64,000 nucleotides of DNA from Lasioglossum baleicum (lineage: Eukaryota > Arthropoda > Insecta > Hymenoptera > Halictidae), in the NCBI RefSeq assembly GCF_051020765.1, contig NC_134935.1:14323579-14387578 (forward strand). The letters run 5' to 3'. The stretch's first letter is position 1. Each line of letters begins with the position of its first letter. A program made the translations under genes and the position numbers. The notes below the pieces were generated by a model. The model searched no databases and was not told the origin of the DNA. It saw only the letters and a list, made by a program, of their open reading frames with translations. Of this stretch, positions 45,357 to 58,571 are shown piece by piece.

Positions 45357-46137
45357 GTTCTCTTAAAAAAACAACTTATTGCAAATGTCTACAGGCTGTC
45401 CAAAAATGGAACAAACGTGGAGGGGACCGAACACCGTCAATTCCAGTACAAATAAAAAATTTCTTTGTACGAATAAACTCTCCTGATCGAATTCCAAAAC
45501 CTTCCCATCCTCACACCATCTACTTCTCCCGAAATAAATTCCCAAAGGGGCTCCATCCATTATACAATTCCACAGAAAACCGCCTTTAATAAAAGATCCA
45601 TCGCTTCCGTATCGAGCGAAGTTCCATCACGGTTTTCGTGCGGCGGCCTTTAAAAAAAAACTGCCGTCCATCACGGGGCGCACATAAAGTTCCGGGCGAC
45701 ACTCCATTACCATCGAGGACAGACAGGAGAGCAACGAGAAAGAGAGAGAGAGAGTGGCCATCCACCGTCCAACGATCTCTTGGTCTCTCGGTTACGTGAA
45801 ATTTGCTCGAGCGGGTCGGCAGCCGACGACGCAGAAACCCGGCCGTTGTTCGCGTTAATAATTATCGATCGTGGGTGTCAGAAGTTAAACGAGCAGCCAG
45901 AGCGACATCCCTTTGTTGGGCTCCGATGTGCTCGGCGAATCGGATCAGCCCGATTGCACACCCTTTCCTATGAACACAACAGTGCTTGCTTAAATTTGCT
46001 GCATCCATTACACTTAAATTTTCACCACTCTACTCTTTCCCCATCAGTGTCTCAATCTCACCCGAGTCGAACTACTAGAAGAATGGAGGCATACTTCAAA
46101 GACGGTGCCACAAGCGTAAAATATAATTAATAAATTT
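45357..46137. other. Unique segment with microsatellite
   Basis: An (AG)n tract lies at about 45739-45754. The 116-codon plus-strand frame at 45780-46130 has no recognisable domain. Otherwise nothing seen. Confidence 0.4.
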
Positions 46138-46148
46138 AAAAATTAGTG

Positions 46149-46392
46149 TTTTCTGTCCTACCTTTTCAAAAGTAGTATCAGTGAGTTGCTCAGATTTTTC
46201 TGATTAAAACGAGCCCAAACACGACCCAAATCGGACCACTTTTATAGACTCGATAAAATAACATAATTAAAAACATACGTGTATTTACTATATATGAAGT
46301 CTATAAAATTATTCTATATACGTCGTGTTTGGACTCGTTTTACTCGGAAGAATCTCAGCAATCCATTGGTATCACTTTTGAGACGGTAATAC
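46149..46392. mobile_element. Small inverted-repeat element with 11-bp direct repeats
   Basis: AAAAATTAGTG stands on both sides (46138-46148 and 46393-46403). Inside, the arms carry TCAAAAGTAGTATCAGTG, TTGCTCAGA, AAAACGAGCCCAAACACGAC and their inverses (GTCGTGTTTGGACTCGTTTT, TCTCAGCAA, TATCACTTTTGA) around a 100-bp AT-rich loop. A 9-11-bp duplication is typical of Mutator-like elements, but the terminal match is weak, so class is uncertain. Confidence 0.65.
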
Positions 46393-46403
46393 AAAAATTA
46401 GTG

Positions 46404-48052
46404 AACAAGAATTTTTTTTCATTTTCGATGTGTTTCTTACTTTGTCCAGCTCCAGTCGATTCCGAACGCTGTTGTGTTTGCCTGGCGAGCAACGTACGCG
46501 AACGGATACTTGTTCCGCCCAGACTTTATCGGGCCGAGCTCAATTCCGGACGATTAATCACACAACGACGACCCGAATCGGCGGGTACATTCGTCCCAGC
46601 GACGTTTTTATCTATGCGACGTGATCCTCTCTAACGAGTCAGCCCGGTATTAATTCTTCCCGCGGATGAAAGATGTGCTTTATGAACATCGAAACACCGT
46701 GCTCGCCCAGGATCCCCTCAGCCTTCGCGGAAAACGGATTATAAATCACCGCAACCAGAGCTAACCCGGTTTGTGTACTCGTTGGAGGACTATTTTTTGT
46801 TGGGATGATTCTTGCAAACTCGATTGTGCCAGCTTGAGTTAAAAAGTAGCTGAATAACAAATCTTTTTAATTTTAAGATGTTGTCCGTGTTCAAATTGTT
46901 ATTATTTCATAAAAGAGCCTTGGATGGAAGTTCGATAGCCTCATGGTGCATTTTATATTCATGCAAAGTTGGAGGTATACCATTCATTCAACATTTAATA
47001 AAACGACTAACATAAATATCACATCAACGTTTAAAGTGCCGTTTTAAAGAAGCTTCGATCTCCAAATTTATGTTAGTCTCAATCCTGAAAAAAAATTTTC
47101 TAATGATTTTACAGACCTTTTAATTCACAAACAATATGACTTTTTTCGTCTCGTCTACAATTTTTGTGTAATCGAGAGATAGATTTAGTACTATAATTCT
47201 GAACCTAAACTCGTGACCTAAACATTTGACCCGAAGTATCTCCGAGAACAAAAATCCGTGTGCTCATCTCAAATATTGACGTCGGCTAAAATCGTAGAGA
47301 GAGATGGTGAGACAGAAGACGAGTGAGTTCCCAAAGGACCTCGGTTGACAGGGAATTCATTTCGAAAATAGCTGGCAGCGGCAAGTGTTTCGTGGCGGAC
47401 TCGGCATTCGACTTTGCCGAGAGGATATTCCGCGGACTAATATCGCAGGACGCGCGGAATATTTCAGGTTAACGAGGTAGGAGGGATCGGGATCCATTTT
47501 ACCGACCACAAAGCCCGCATATACGACCGACAGAAACTTGCCCAGAGTTTACCTTCCCTTCTGCCCGGTGCTTCTTGATCGTAATAGACTTGCAAACCAT
47601 CAAAGCGTCGAGTATCGTTCGTGAGGAAGATTCTTCTCTCTCTCCGACTGAGACGCCTGGCTACAAGATGGAGATATTACGTCTCTGTGACCGCTTTTGT
47701 CGGTCTGACCTCTGGCGACTATTAACAACCTCTTGCTACAGGAACGGGTCCTTTTTATTCTTGTTAATTCTATGGTCGAGGGAATCCCCGCGTCCTTTGA
47801 ACGATTTCCTAATTGCACTGGCCACCACACTTTTGCCCTTTTTATTGGCGATTCCTATCGTGTTCGTATTATATTATAATATGGCAGCATCCTTCAGTTA
47901 TATTTTGAGGTTTTAAATGTTCGAAACTTTGTATGGGAATGCATACTGAGATTAACTGGACGATGCTCATTAAACTTGAATCTATTTTATCTGAGCTGAT
48001 GGTCAGGTTGTATAGATTTTTCAAAACAACTTTGAGCCATTAAACTCTTAGG
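46404..48052. other. Unique segment, no feature seen
   Basis: CpG-rich at 46440-46760 and 47290-47560. The 113-codon frame at 47575-47916 ends in a hydrophobic stretch but is covered by a minus-strand frame and has no family resemblance. Confidence 0.4.
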
Positions 48053-48054
48053 TA

Positions 48055-48674
48055 CAGTTACTCGCATTAATATTCGAACGACCTAAAAAGACGATAACTT
48101 TTTAAATATTGCACTATACGATTTGATCTCTTTGGGAAAGCTAGAGCAATTAGTTTACTACGGGATGTGAAAAAATTCTTTTTAAAAAATAGCAATTGAT
48201 CGGAATTATAGAAAAAAATTACTAAAAGTTGCATTTTCAACTTTTTTATGTGGGCCTATATTGAAAATTTAAAAGTTTCATCGAAATCGGTTGATGCGGG
48301 AAAAAACGGCAGGCATTGAAAGATGTAAGAATTCTTAGTGAAAATCTGAAATTTTCACCAACTTTAAACGTTTGTAGCTCATTGCAACGTCGACCGATTT
48401 TGACGAAATTTTCAGAATATGTTTAATTGACGCATATATCTACAAAACGAATTTTCTAATTTTTCAATATAGGCCCACAGAAAAAAGTTGTAAAATGCAA
48501 CTTTTAGTATTTTTTCTACAATTCCGATCAATTGCAATTTATGGAAAAATTTCTTTTCACATCCTGTAGTAAACTAATTGCTCTAGCTTCCCAAAAAAAG
48601 TTCAAATCGTATAGTACAATATTAAAAAAGTTATCGTCTTTTTTAGAGCGTCCGAATATTAATTCGAGTAGCTG
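48055..48674. mobile_element. Foldback MITE family F, copy 2 (reversed)
   Basis: The left end CAGTTACTCGCATTAATATT and the right end AATATTAATTCGAGTAGCTG are inverses with few mismatches. TA lies at 48053-48054 and 48675-48676. Arms match those at 18312-19001. The asymmetric centre (GATGCGGG, CATTGAAAGATGTAAGAATT) is in reverse orientation relative to that copy. No coding content. Confidence 0.9.
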
Positions 48675-48676
48675 TA

Positions 48677-49923
48677 TATTCATTAAAACATCATAATTTT
48701 GGTACACCCTGTCCATAAATTTTTCGTAAAGAAGGTCGTCAATGGAAAAATGCCGGTCCGCCTGAAGTTAGAAATACCGTCACTCAATGTCACAGAAGAT
48801 GCATACACGCAGTCTCGGTAAATAATTTTTCGCGTTGTAAGAGAGTCTACCGTCTCATCATCGTAACAGCCTACATATTTACGATCGAATTTACGGCCGT
48901 CTACGAAACGAAACTCCGAGGCCACGGCGACGTCAGCAAAAGCACAGCCCCGCCAGTTTCGTATATTTCGAGATAAGTTCGTTAGCGACAACATTACCGT
49001 GGCGACGGTTATCGATGCCGCGGTATCGTCGACGTGTCGCTGTCATTTTTCCCCGTCGTTCGTCGATATTCCGACGAGCGTTTCCACGGACGAACTGCAA
49101 TCTCTCGTTGTTATCGAACGCGATGCGAAACGATGCGGCCCCGAAACGGGCCGTCGTCTTTTCCGAGGGAAATCAATTCATCGAGAGAAGCACGGTTTCG
49201 AGATAGCATCCCTTCGAACTTCCAACAGGGCGCTGTTCAGAGACGATGGGAACGCGTGATGGTGCGTTCAGAAAGTTTAAGGGTGTCCTCTTAACTTCAC
49301 CATCTTCAAAATTAAAACCCAAAACGGAGCAAGTTTACACAAAAAATTTTTAAAATTTTTCTAGACCACAGAAACTCTTTCCATGATGAGTAAACATCGT
49401 AAACATTCGTTTACGCTCGTTAGTTTGGTCAAATCGCACCATGAGATGGTGAATAAAATAACAGGGAACAGAGTAGGGAGGAAGGAAACGGATGAATAAG
49501 TGATCGTACAAATGGTCGAAGAAGATCTATGGGGTGGTGAACACCTGGGGGATGGAACGCCCGTGGGGAGTGGTAGAAAATAAACGTGGGTTGGCATCGT
49601 TGGACTCGGACGGTGGTTGGGCTGATGGACCTGTCGAAGCTGTTATATAGATGTATTACTAGATACATATGTATCTTCTGATATTTTTGTTTTCATGTAC
49701 AATAATTGTAAGAGTTCGTTGAAGCGATTTTTGGTTTCCCTGGTAATTAGTAAATTCTAGATCTCGCGAAATAAACATTTTCTGAATGATTGTGGAAAAG
49801 AAGTGGCAAATGTGCATATTTTTATTAAGAATTTTGAACAGTTGAAAATAATGTACCCTTCATATTTTTCCTCTTTTAAATTACACCTGATCTACTAATT
49901 TGTCATGGGAGTGATGCTAGCTT
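48677..49923. other. Unique segment, no feature seen
   Basis: TACACCCTGTCC near 48701 could be an orphan MITE end. 48880-49260 is CpG-rich with three overlapping plus-strand frames and no recognisable domain. Confidence 0.4.
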
Positions 49924-50180
49924 TAATAATTCTTTAGTGATTTATTGTGTAGATTGAATACTAATAATAATTTATTGTGTAACATTGACTTTGACATAAT
50001 CATATGAATTCTTCAATAATTGATCGTGTAATATTCCGAGGTAATTATTTGAATTCTTTAGCAACTTTATTCTGCAATATTAATATCGAAATAATTATTG
50101 GTACTCTTCAATTTGTTTCGTCATATTGATTCTCGACATAATTAACTGAATACCTCAATAATTTATGATACAATATTAAC
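49924..50180. repeat. Degenerate tandem array, about 48-bp unit
   Basis: Five or so diverged units alternate blocks of the type AATAATTTATTGTGTAA, ATATTGA, GACATAATTA and TGAATTCTTCA. Examples are TTATTGTGTAACATTGACTT, GATCGTGTAATATTCCGAGG, TTCTGCAATATTAATATCGA, TTCGTCATATTGATTCTCGA and ATGATACAATATTAACC. The spacing is close to 48 bp. AT-rich, no coding sense. Confidence 0.7.
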
Positions 50181-53100
50181 CTTCTCTAAAAGCGATGACA
50201 TGCATTCAGTTATACTTTGAAAAGCCTGGAACAATATTAACTGTGAAAAATATTCACGTGTATTAATATTAAATGAACTACAGAAAATTCACTAGATAAA
50301 TGAACGTCATATCGTGAAAAATGGTTTGTATTTGAAATTGCGTTGCTTTTTCTGCATTTAGATACTGTTTGTTAACAAAGATGCCAAAAAAATGATGGAT
50401 TCTCTTGAATTTCGGGGCAACATTACCGGGAAAATTCGAATGCATATATTAATTAATATGGAAATTTGTATTCCACGTGAACAATGGAATAATTAATCAC
50501 TTTTGTTATTTGTAGCACCCATACTTTATGATCCTGAATATTACTAAACGCTGATAACACCCTACTAAATAAAATTTTCACGGCTGGTGTTCATCCACAA
50601 TTGTTACAATAAAGACGGATAAAATAACACACACACACATTCAAATTAACAACGACAGAAATATTGTACACGTCTCAGAAAAATCAATATACTCTCCAAA
50701 TCTGAAATTTATTAAAAATTGTCATCGTTGTGTCAATAAAATATTATATTTAATATAATATTAATCTTCACTTCCAAATTAGTCTACCGAGGGATGAAGT
50801 AACTTTCAAATTTCAAATGACAAAAATGAAATTGTTACACACATCTAGTGCTCATCATAAAATTTCTGCAATAAAACTAGAGAGATAAACCTGCAAATTT
50901 AAAATGAACAGTAAATCCCCCAGAAAAATCAGTATATTCTCCAGAATAAGAAATCATCAAAGACATCATCCTCTCTAAAATCTCCAATACAAACGTTCAC
51001 TCGCAAATTGCAGCAAAAAGATGAGGAAACTGAATTCGGAATTTAATAGGCCAGAGATACGGCGCATCTCGAGTGGCAATAGGTTCTTCAAAGCCAAGAA
51101 TCATTGAAATCAGCGTGCTTATTAATTTTTCCGCCACCGGCAGCGACAGCAGAGGGAAAAACAGTGGCTCCCGAGGCAACTGCACTCGAATTGGAAATTA
51201 AATCCTGAATGCGAACAGCGAGCGTACTGCACGTACCCCGTGGATGGAAAGTGGAGGCGAAAAGAGCAGTAGCTGCGTTTCCACGGTTTCTAGGTGGACT
51301 GGCAGAGTAACCGGAGGAAAGCCCATTACCATATGTTATTCTCTTCGTCGCTTCCCTTGTTTTCACTGCGTCCATCTCTTTCTCTCCATTGTCCGAGAGT
51401 ACTCGGACACTTGCAGCCTAATCAGGCGCTCTTTATTATTATTCCCATTACGTACTCTTATTTTAAATGCACACTAAGTGCAATGCAATAAAACTACACT
51501 TCATAGAGGCAGCAGACATGTGTGATATGTTAAATAATTATAAAAGCAGCGAATTAAAGTTGTTTTTAAAAGGAGACCTTAAAACGGGAGTGAAATCTCA
51601 GAATCTTTTATGCAACCATGTGACATTTCATCATAAAATATGTTTATGATAAAATGGAAGGATTTATTGCAATTAGAAAATCAGACTCGAAAACAATTCC
51701 ACGTGACCTCTGTAATAAATTCACATTACAATCGTGATAGAGTAAATCCTGGCGCGCAGTGGATCTGACAAACGGGGAAATCTGTATCGTCGACGTTGTT
51801 CAAATATTCGCTGGAATTTATGTCTTTTATCCACCTAACTCTGTCCATCCATCTGCCTGTTTATCCGCGTACTTGTGCACGCGCGTGTTTTGCGTAGATC
51901 GATAAGCGGATTTCGTCGAAACTTGACGCACCGTAACATTTTCGAGCGTGTGGCCTCGCTTGTACGTTCTCGCATAGTTTCTGTTCGAAATTCGCCGAAA
52001 TCAATTTTGATGCTGTTGAGTTTTGCATGTTTGCTGAAATGTTGGGCGATGAAACTCGTAACCGAATGTTTGTACTTTGGAATTTATTTATTAATTTGTT
52101 TGAACCGGCAGGAAAGTTCTAAATTTGCATATTTGACGCTACATTATATGGACATACGTAATGGCAACTTTTTTCACACATTATTAATATTTTTGAAAGC
52201 AATTTTGACCCATGGTAGATTAAGCTGAACCATGACAACGATATTAGCTTAATATCAATTTAATCATTTCTCATAATTCATTATCTGAATAATTTTAATA
52301 TAAATTGGTTTTTTACTTCGAATTTTGCAGAACGTATTTTAAAAATTATATCGAAGATAGCCCTTTGAAGCCCCGTCGAGCAAAGTTTTACAAAGCACGT
52401 AATCAATACAGTTCGATGTTATTTTAATTCAGTTGAAAAGTGAAATATAAATTGGTTAAATTGAAACTTCGTGGAACAAATAACGACAAATATTTATATA
52501 AAGCCGCGACATTTAACGGTTTATAAAAAGTTTACAGTGCAGTTTGATTTTATTTGAACTCGTTTGACGGCGAGTGAAACATAAATTGGGTAAATGCGAA
52601 TATCGTACTCTCGCATAAAAATGTAAATTCGCGTGAACTTTCGCGACTGGTATAATGATAACCAATTCTAGGTGGGAGAGAAAACTTCCATCACGCTGTC
52701 CGTGACGATTTGCACGGTCGATCGAATAATCGCAGCATCCCATCGAAGTTTCATTGGCTCTGTGATATATTGACGCACGGTATCCATCGAGTTTTTCGCG
52801 TGGGAGTGCGAGCCACATTTTCTTCGTCGAAAAAAAGATTCAATATTTTCATTTACACCATGAATCGGCGTTTTGCTGAAATTTACCGACACTCCCGGTA
52901 GGTTCGCTCAAATATTTGCGATCGTCTCGACGGTTCGCGAGAAAAACGATTGTCCCTCGTACCATTTTTCCGCGAGCCCCATTGTTTTCTGCTCGATGTG
53001 TATCGAATTAGGGAAGTGACGTTTGCGAACATTTTCATGTGAGTTTCAGGGTGATGGAGTATCTTGAGAGACCTGTAGACGTTTTCTTTTCGAGGGCTCT

Positions 53101-53410
53101 GAATGTTTCATCGCGGTCATTTATTATACATGATCTTCGTGACTACGGGTCTCGGAAGTACACGAAATTCGCGTGCCGTTCGAGATATGGTTTGCTAACT
53201 TTATTTTTGTAAGTAGTATTTCCTCAAGTTGTTCAGCGGTGAGAGTTGTACGACAGGAAATTAATTGACTGGTGCTCGGAACAATTTTTATCCGACTTTT
53301 ATTGATTGAATAAGTTAAACTGTGGATTTTGGTTCAGAATTAAATATTTTCGTCATCAATTCCTTTTCTAACAATTTTAAATATTTTACAACAACTCAGT
53401 GGATTTAAGA
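50181..53410. other. Unique segment
   Basis: Mainly AT-rich, with CpG-rich patches at 51160-51300, 51740-52010 and 52660-53000, and a (CA)n tract near 50629-50640. The largest frame, 117 codons at 51875-52228, has no recognisable domain. No repeat or RNA gene seen. Confidence 0.4.
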
Positions 53411-53602
53411 AATATTTTCTCGAAGCTGAAATAAATTGTCGATTAATTAAATACGATAAAAAAACAATGGAACTCAATTTAAAAATTCCGGAAATAGTAT
53501 CTTCATCCAAAAAATATTCTCTCGAAGCTAAAATAAATTGTCAATTAATTAAATACGATAAAAAATCAATGAGACTCTATTTAAAAATACCAAAATTAAC
53601 TG
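53411..53602. repeat. Tandem duplication, 102-bp period
   Basis: Two copies share AATATT(T/C)TCTCGAAGCT, AAATAAATTGTC, ATTAATTAAATACGATAAAA and ATTTAAAAAT. The starts at 53411 and 53513 are 102 bp apart, and about 86 bp of each copy is conserved. Confidence 0.85.
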
Positions 53603-55953
53603 AAACAAATTGTGAACTGGCTGATGAACTTACAAAATTTTAAACCTTTAATTGAATCCTTTCAATGTAAATAAGAAATTTGTTATGTCAAACTAAATTT
53701 TATGAAAAACGTTTCCCAGGTGACATTAACGGCATTACCCTCAGGATGCTATACAAGGGACAATGCCTTGACAATTTTTGGAGGAATATTTAAAGAAGAA
53801 TCGGCTCGGATTCGCCCGCGCGAGGAAATCCTTTTTGTTCGCCGTGAAGATCTGCGGGAGTATCTCCTCGGTTCTCGAAGATCGGGCTTGTGTAAAGGGT
53901 CGACGGTCCACAAACACGAGCCCTGATAGAATCGGGTGCTCTCGGTCCCGAAAGAGTCATGATTCATGTTCAAGGAGGCGAGCACAGCCGCGAGAGACGA
54001 AGAAAGATCGCCCGGCCGTATCTTTCACGCTTTCCCGGCGCGAGAACGCCGACCTACTTTACCTGGAGACTGGAAGGATCCATTTCTCGCGAATCCAGAG
54101 GAAGCGAGAGATCACGGGGCCGTGGATCGTTTCGCTAATAACGCTTTTGTGGCTCTCCCACGGTGCTTAGAACAGACCACGATCGCCATGTGCACGACAA
54201 ACCGACACCGGCAGGTCTTCAGAACAAAACGCAGTGTGCAATCGCTGGAAAATGGCGCCCCATTCTTCTACGATCATGGAATGCATCGAACACTGAGAGC
54301 AATTGAAATCCTTGATTGGTCATAGAATCGCCTGAGATGTCGACAATGATTTTTTAAAAGAAGGAATTTCGTTTTCTTTGTCATAAAATTTCGATCTTCA
54401 GCTATTTTTATAAACAGGCTGACGGAAGGAATTAATCTGAAATTTTGTATTTGTTTGTAGGGTACTTTTGGCTTGCTACTTGAATTTTTTCAGCCCTATT
54501 TACTTAAAAATACAGTTTTTATAGTCCATAGATTAGAACGCTGTCCGAAATCGCAGCAGTGTGAATTTTTACTTAAAAGTTGTTCGACTTTTTAGGAATT
54601 AAACAAACAATACGCAACCTATCATCTTGCTTGTATGTCTAACGATAAATGGACTGTTTCTTAATATACAGTTGAAATTTCAAGTTGTTCGGTCCAGTAG
54701 TCTTTTTATTAATTTTTTCAATTAGTTCCAAGAGTTTCAAATTGTGATAATGTTTATTTATTCTGTCCATATTTGAGACTGAACAGTACATTAAATTAGA
54801 CAGGATAGTAAATCCTGTCAACTATTGTATTATTGTCTTCTTCTTATTTGTATCTTCGAGGAAAATGTCTTTTCTTTTTTTCTCTGAACATATTTGTAAT
54901 ATTTCGTTCTTTTCGAGAAACGAAACGTATTTGGAATATCTTTCTCGTGGCATGTGCCATGTCAGAATCTATTGATACCCCTCGAAACACATTTCATCGG
55001 ACCCGTAATATATTTTTTTTACGATTATGACGCGTCAGTGACACTGTCATATATGGAAAAAATGTCGTCGCCGCCACAAAATTTTTCATACAACCACCTT
55101 TTTCACGTAAATTCCTCTCACGGAAAAATTCCGTTCCTCGTGGCCAGTAATTTAACACTTTGCCTGTCGGCTTGTTCACGAATGAATGACATCTTTGCGC
55201 CCGATACTGAATATTAAATACCTATATGGCGAAACATTCGACGGAATCCGATTTATTAAAATTTTTCCATATATTCTCAAATTCCTCGAGAGAGGTCAAA
55301 CGCGGTCCGTGATAAAATATCGCAGATGTATAATTATTAAATTCACAGTGCCACGTTCAGCGCAGTGAAATCTCTGCAATTTTTTATAAATATCATGAAC
55401 CGAATTATTGATGCGAGAAACCGCTGCTGCTAACTTTTCATGACGGTTTTGCAGAGATAAAAATGAGAAGCCCATTCATTTCATTGTACAGTGTTACTTC
55501 TCCCGACAACTGAAGATCAGAGTGTGAACTTTGCACAATTTATATGGCACTTGCTGTCACGCGGAACACAGTAAAATGGACAGTTTTATTAAAATTTTAC
55601 CGTATCTCCACTTTCAGTACAAAATAAAAAACTATACCTCTGTTGAATCTTAAATTTAAAAATTAAATAGAAAAACTTATAAAAATCCGGATTGGCACTA
55701 AAATTCCCATTCTATCAAGGCCTGACTATAACCAAAATGTTTCTTATGCACTTATTGTAGTTCATACAAAAATTGGGTCCCCGTAATTTTTCATAATAAT
55801 ATTTCATTTATCATAAAATAAATTCCCATTCTATCAAATCCTATACACCAACTTCATAGAAAATTGTGTGCTCAGAATTTTTCAGACTCCATGTTATGGA
55901 GTTTCCCACCCCCTATGGATATTTTATGGGGTTGCTGAATCAATCAGTGTCGA
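53603..55953. other. Unique segment, no feature seen
   Basis: CpG-rich at 53790-54260, where a 130-codon and a 119-codon plus-strand frame overlap in different phases; neither has a recognisable domain. The rest is AT-rich. Confidence 0.4.
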
Positions 55954-56202
55954 TTAACCTTCGGACAACGGACGATTTTTATAGCTACATATATAATTGA
56001 CAATGCTTAGGACCGTTCACAACTCTAATTAATAATTTTTAAAAATTTACTTTTGATAATATCTCGTGTAAACACATTGGTCTTTCGATAACCTCAATAA
56101 AACAGCTATTCGGTTAGTTTAATTGCCACAAATTGAGTACTTAAGTGGCAATTTAGATGTTCCTGGTTAAAAATGACTCCGGCACAGCACTCGGAGGGTT
56201 AA
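55954..56202. mobile_element. TTAA-flanked element, family P (copy 2)
   Basis: TTAA at 55954-55957 and 56199-56202. The inner ends are CCTTCGGACAACG and (reversed) CCCTCCGAGTGC. The first 60 bases follow the left end at 42895 in order: CCTT, GGAC/AGAC, ACG, TTTTTATAGC/CTTTATGGC, AATTGACAATG/AATTGATGGTG. The two loci therefore look like one family of piggyBac-type MITEs, heavily diverged. Confidence 0.5.
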
Positions 56203-57888
56203 CATTGATCTGAATGTGGAGTTCACAATAACAAGCAAAAATCGAGCAATAAATGGAAATTGTTGGATATATGGAGACTCATGATTCACAGAGGCTCACG
56301 TATGGGATCCAGTGGTTTCGCAAAACGCTGATCGAAATAAGTGGACCTATTTAAGGTTAATTCGAGTCGGATCGAGGGTCTGGTCCGGATTTGAAGCCGA
56401 AACCGTAACAAGGATTCGATCGATGGCTCTAGAAGCGATATGTGTACACGTGTCTCTCGTTCGAGCACGCCGAAATGCGCCAGGGGAATGCGAGCCAGAC
56501 CTTCCAGTTCACAAATATCTTCGTTACTGGAGTTACTGGCCACCAGTTTCGCCGCAATACCGAACATAACTGATCCCCGCCGATCCTCGCGTTCCCGGCG
56601 AAGCCGAAATGTTTCTGGAGTCCTCCGAATACATATCGTTCATCGAGCTTTTTTGGCTCCACGGATCACATTATTATCCTCCCCATCGCACAACTAAGCA
56701 TTGGTCCAAATGCTAGTTTCCAAAGAAAATAGAAAAATATTTTCCACTAAAGAAGCAAAAATTATGTACGTAAAAATCCTTTACGAATTAATTCTTAATT
56801 TATTTCTAACTCACACATTCTTTTGTATCCAACTCCACTTATTTCACTTTAATAAATAAATAAAACGATGCACACTAGATCAGTTCATTAAATAAGCCGA
56901 TGGGTATTCAAACTCAATTTTCTAGCAAACGAATCAGTTCACAGAAAAATTAGACCCTACATGTTCTGTTCCTCATATCCTAAAGAATCACTTTCATCAG
57001 CTACTTTATAGGATAAAGGCTTCCCCATATCATTTTCGCGGTTCCGAAAGCTAATTTCCAGCCCATAGAGAAAGAAGCCACAGAATCGGGGTTTCACGTA
57101 ATTCATTTATCGCCCTAATCCCCTTTCTCAGGATCATGGTCCTAGATCGATACAATCCCGATGGAACAAGCTGGGATTTCAAATGAGACCGCAGGGGCCG
57201 AGGTTTGCTAGTGCAAGCTGTCAGAATATTGACGTACAGTCGGTGGCACAGGAAGCACGCTGGATATGCAAACTGGATCAGGACACTTTGGATTGGACAA
57301 CCCGACCCTGTCGGACATCCCGGAATACCAGCAAGGATTTTCCCTCCGGCCTGATCTCCTCTCCTTGGACCCACCCACAAACCCTCTTCTCGACCTCCAT
57401 CTCTGTTTGCCTTTCCCTAACCGTATGGTCCTTTTGTCTCTTCGACCGTGTGTTATTGTTATGAGTCCATCCCTTACGGTTCTCTTCATATTACAGCTGC
57501 TCTTCTTCCAGGCTCTGAATCCTTTTTGTTTCGGAGCTGCACGTTGATTTTCCTAACCGAAAAAGCCTTTCATTGTTTTAGCTTTTAACAGGGTCAAGAG
57601 ATCGCTCGAAAAGAAATCGAGCATTTTTGACTGTGCGTTTTGTTATTTAATTTTTACGGTAATCCTTTTTTGAGTATAATGGCCCTTCTTCAATATAGCT
57701 ACCAGAAAAATTTTAGACCTGGAAAATTTTTGGAATTATATTTTTTATGGAAATCTCCTCTGGATGTGTCCCTTTTTCGACATAAGGCGGCTAGGAATTA
57801 TTCTGATCCTCAGAATCTCCGGAATTATTATGGTTTAGTTTAAATTTTGGAAAATTAGGAAATTGAAAATTTAGGAAAGAGTTTTTCA
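56203..57888. other. Unique segment, no feature seen
   Basis: Mixed composition. Overlapping frames at 57051-57547 on both strands contain no recognisable domain. The 93-codon plus-strand frames there look like Pro/Leu-rich chance reading. Confidence 0.4.
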
Positions 57889-57910
57889 CAGAGTTGTGCA
57901 GACTTTATCA
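57889..57910. repeat. Duplicated hAT end plus target octamer
   Basis: CAGAGTTGTGCA (57889-57900), then GA, then CTTTATCA (57903-57910) directly precede the intact element end, which again starts CAGAGTTGTGCAG. The first 13 or so bases of the element are thus repeated 22 bp upstream. This could be the remnant of an earlier insertion or of end repair. Confidence 0.8.
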
Positions 57911-58563
57911 CAGAGTTGTGCAGAATTACAATTGAATTACTCCAGTAATTATAATATTACAAAGGAATTGAATTACATAGTAATTTAGTTATATTGAAAT
58001 TCATAATTCAGATCTTCATTCAATTAAATTACAATGTAATTCGTAATTGCAATTAGAGTACAATTATAAAATACTTTGTCATTAAATTACATTAATTACG
58101 AATTACGATATCATTAAATTAAAATTAAAAATTAAAGAGTAATGAAGTAATAGGTAAGAAGAGGTTGAAAAATCCATGTGAAGGTTTCAAACAGAAGGAA
58201 TTTATTATTTATAAATTTATAATATGTGAACAGAAATAACTTCTGCGTGTTACACATGTTTTTAATTTCAACCATAAGCGTTACGTATTATGAACGAGGA
58301 CGAGGAGTAGAAAGAAATTCGCAGGACAAGTATATGAAAGAAAAACATAAAAATATATCGCGCTTCTTCAAAGATCTGGGCTATAATTTGGAGAGCTGTA
58401 TTTTAATTATATTTTATTTCAATTATATTGTATTTCAATTACACATCTGATTAAAATACTTAGTAATTGAATTAATTGAAAGGTTTGAATTATGTAATTC
58501 AGTTACGATGTAATTGAATTGTTATATAATTGAAATACAATGTAATTGAATTAGCCAACTCTG
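57911..58563. mobile_element. hAT MITE with perfect 8-bp target duplication
   Basis: CTTTATCA flanks both sides (57903-57910 and 58564-58571). The ends are CAGAGTTG and CAACTCTG. The inside is AT-rich with many ATTGAATTA/TAATTCAAT and GTAATT blocks in both orientations, giving long imperfect inverted repeats. No transposase. The end sequence resembles the 30013 hAT MITE (CAGAGTTGGGC), but the interior does not. Confidence 0.92.
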
Positions 58564-58571
58564 CTTTATCA

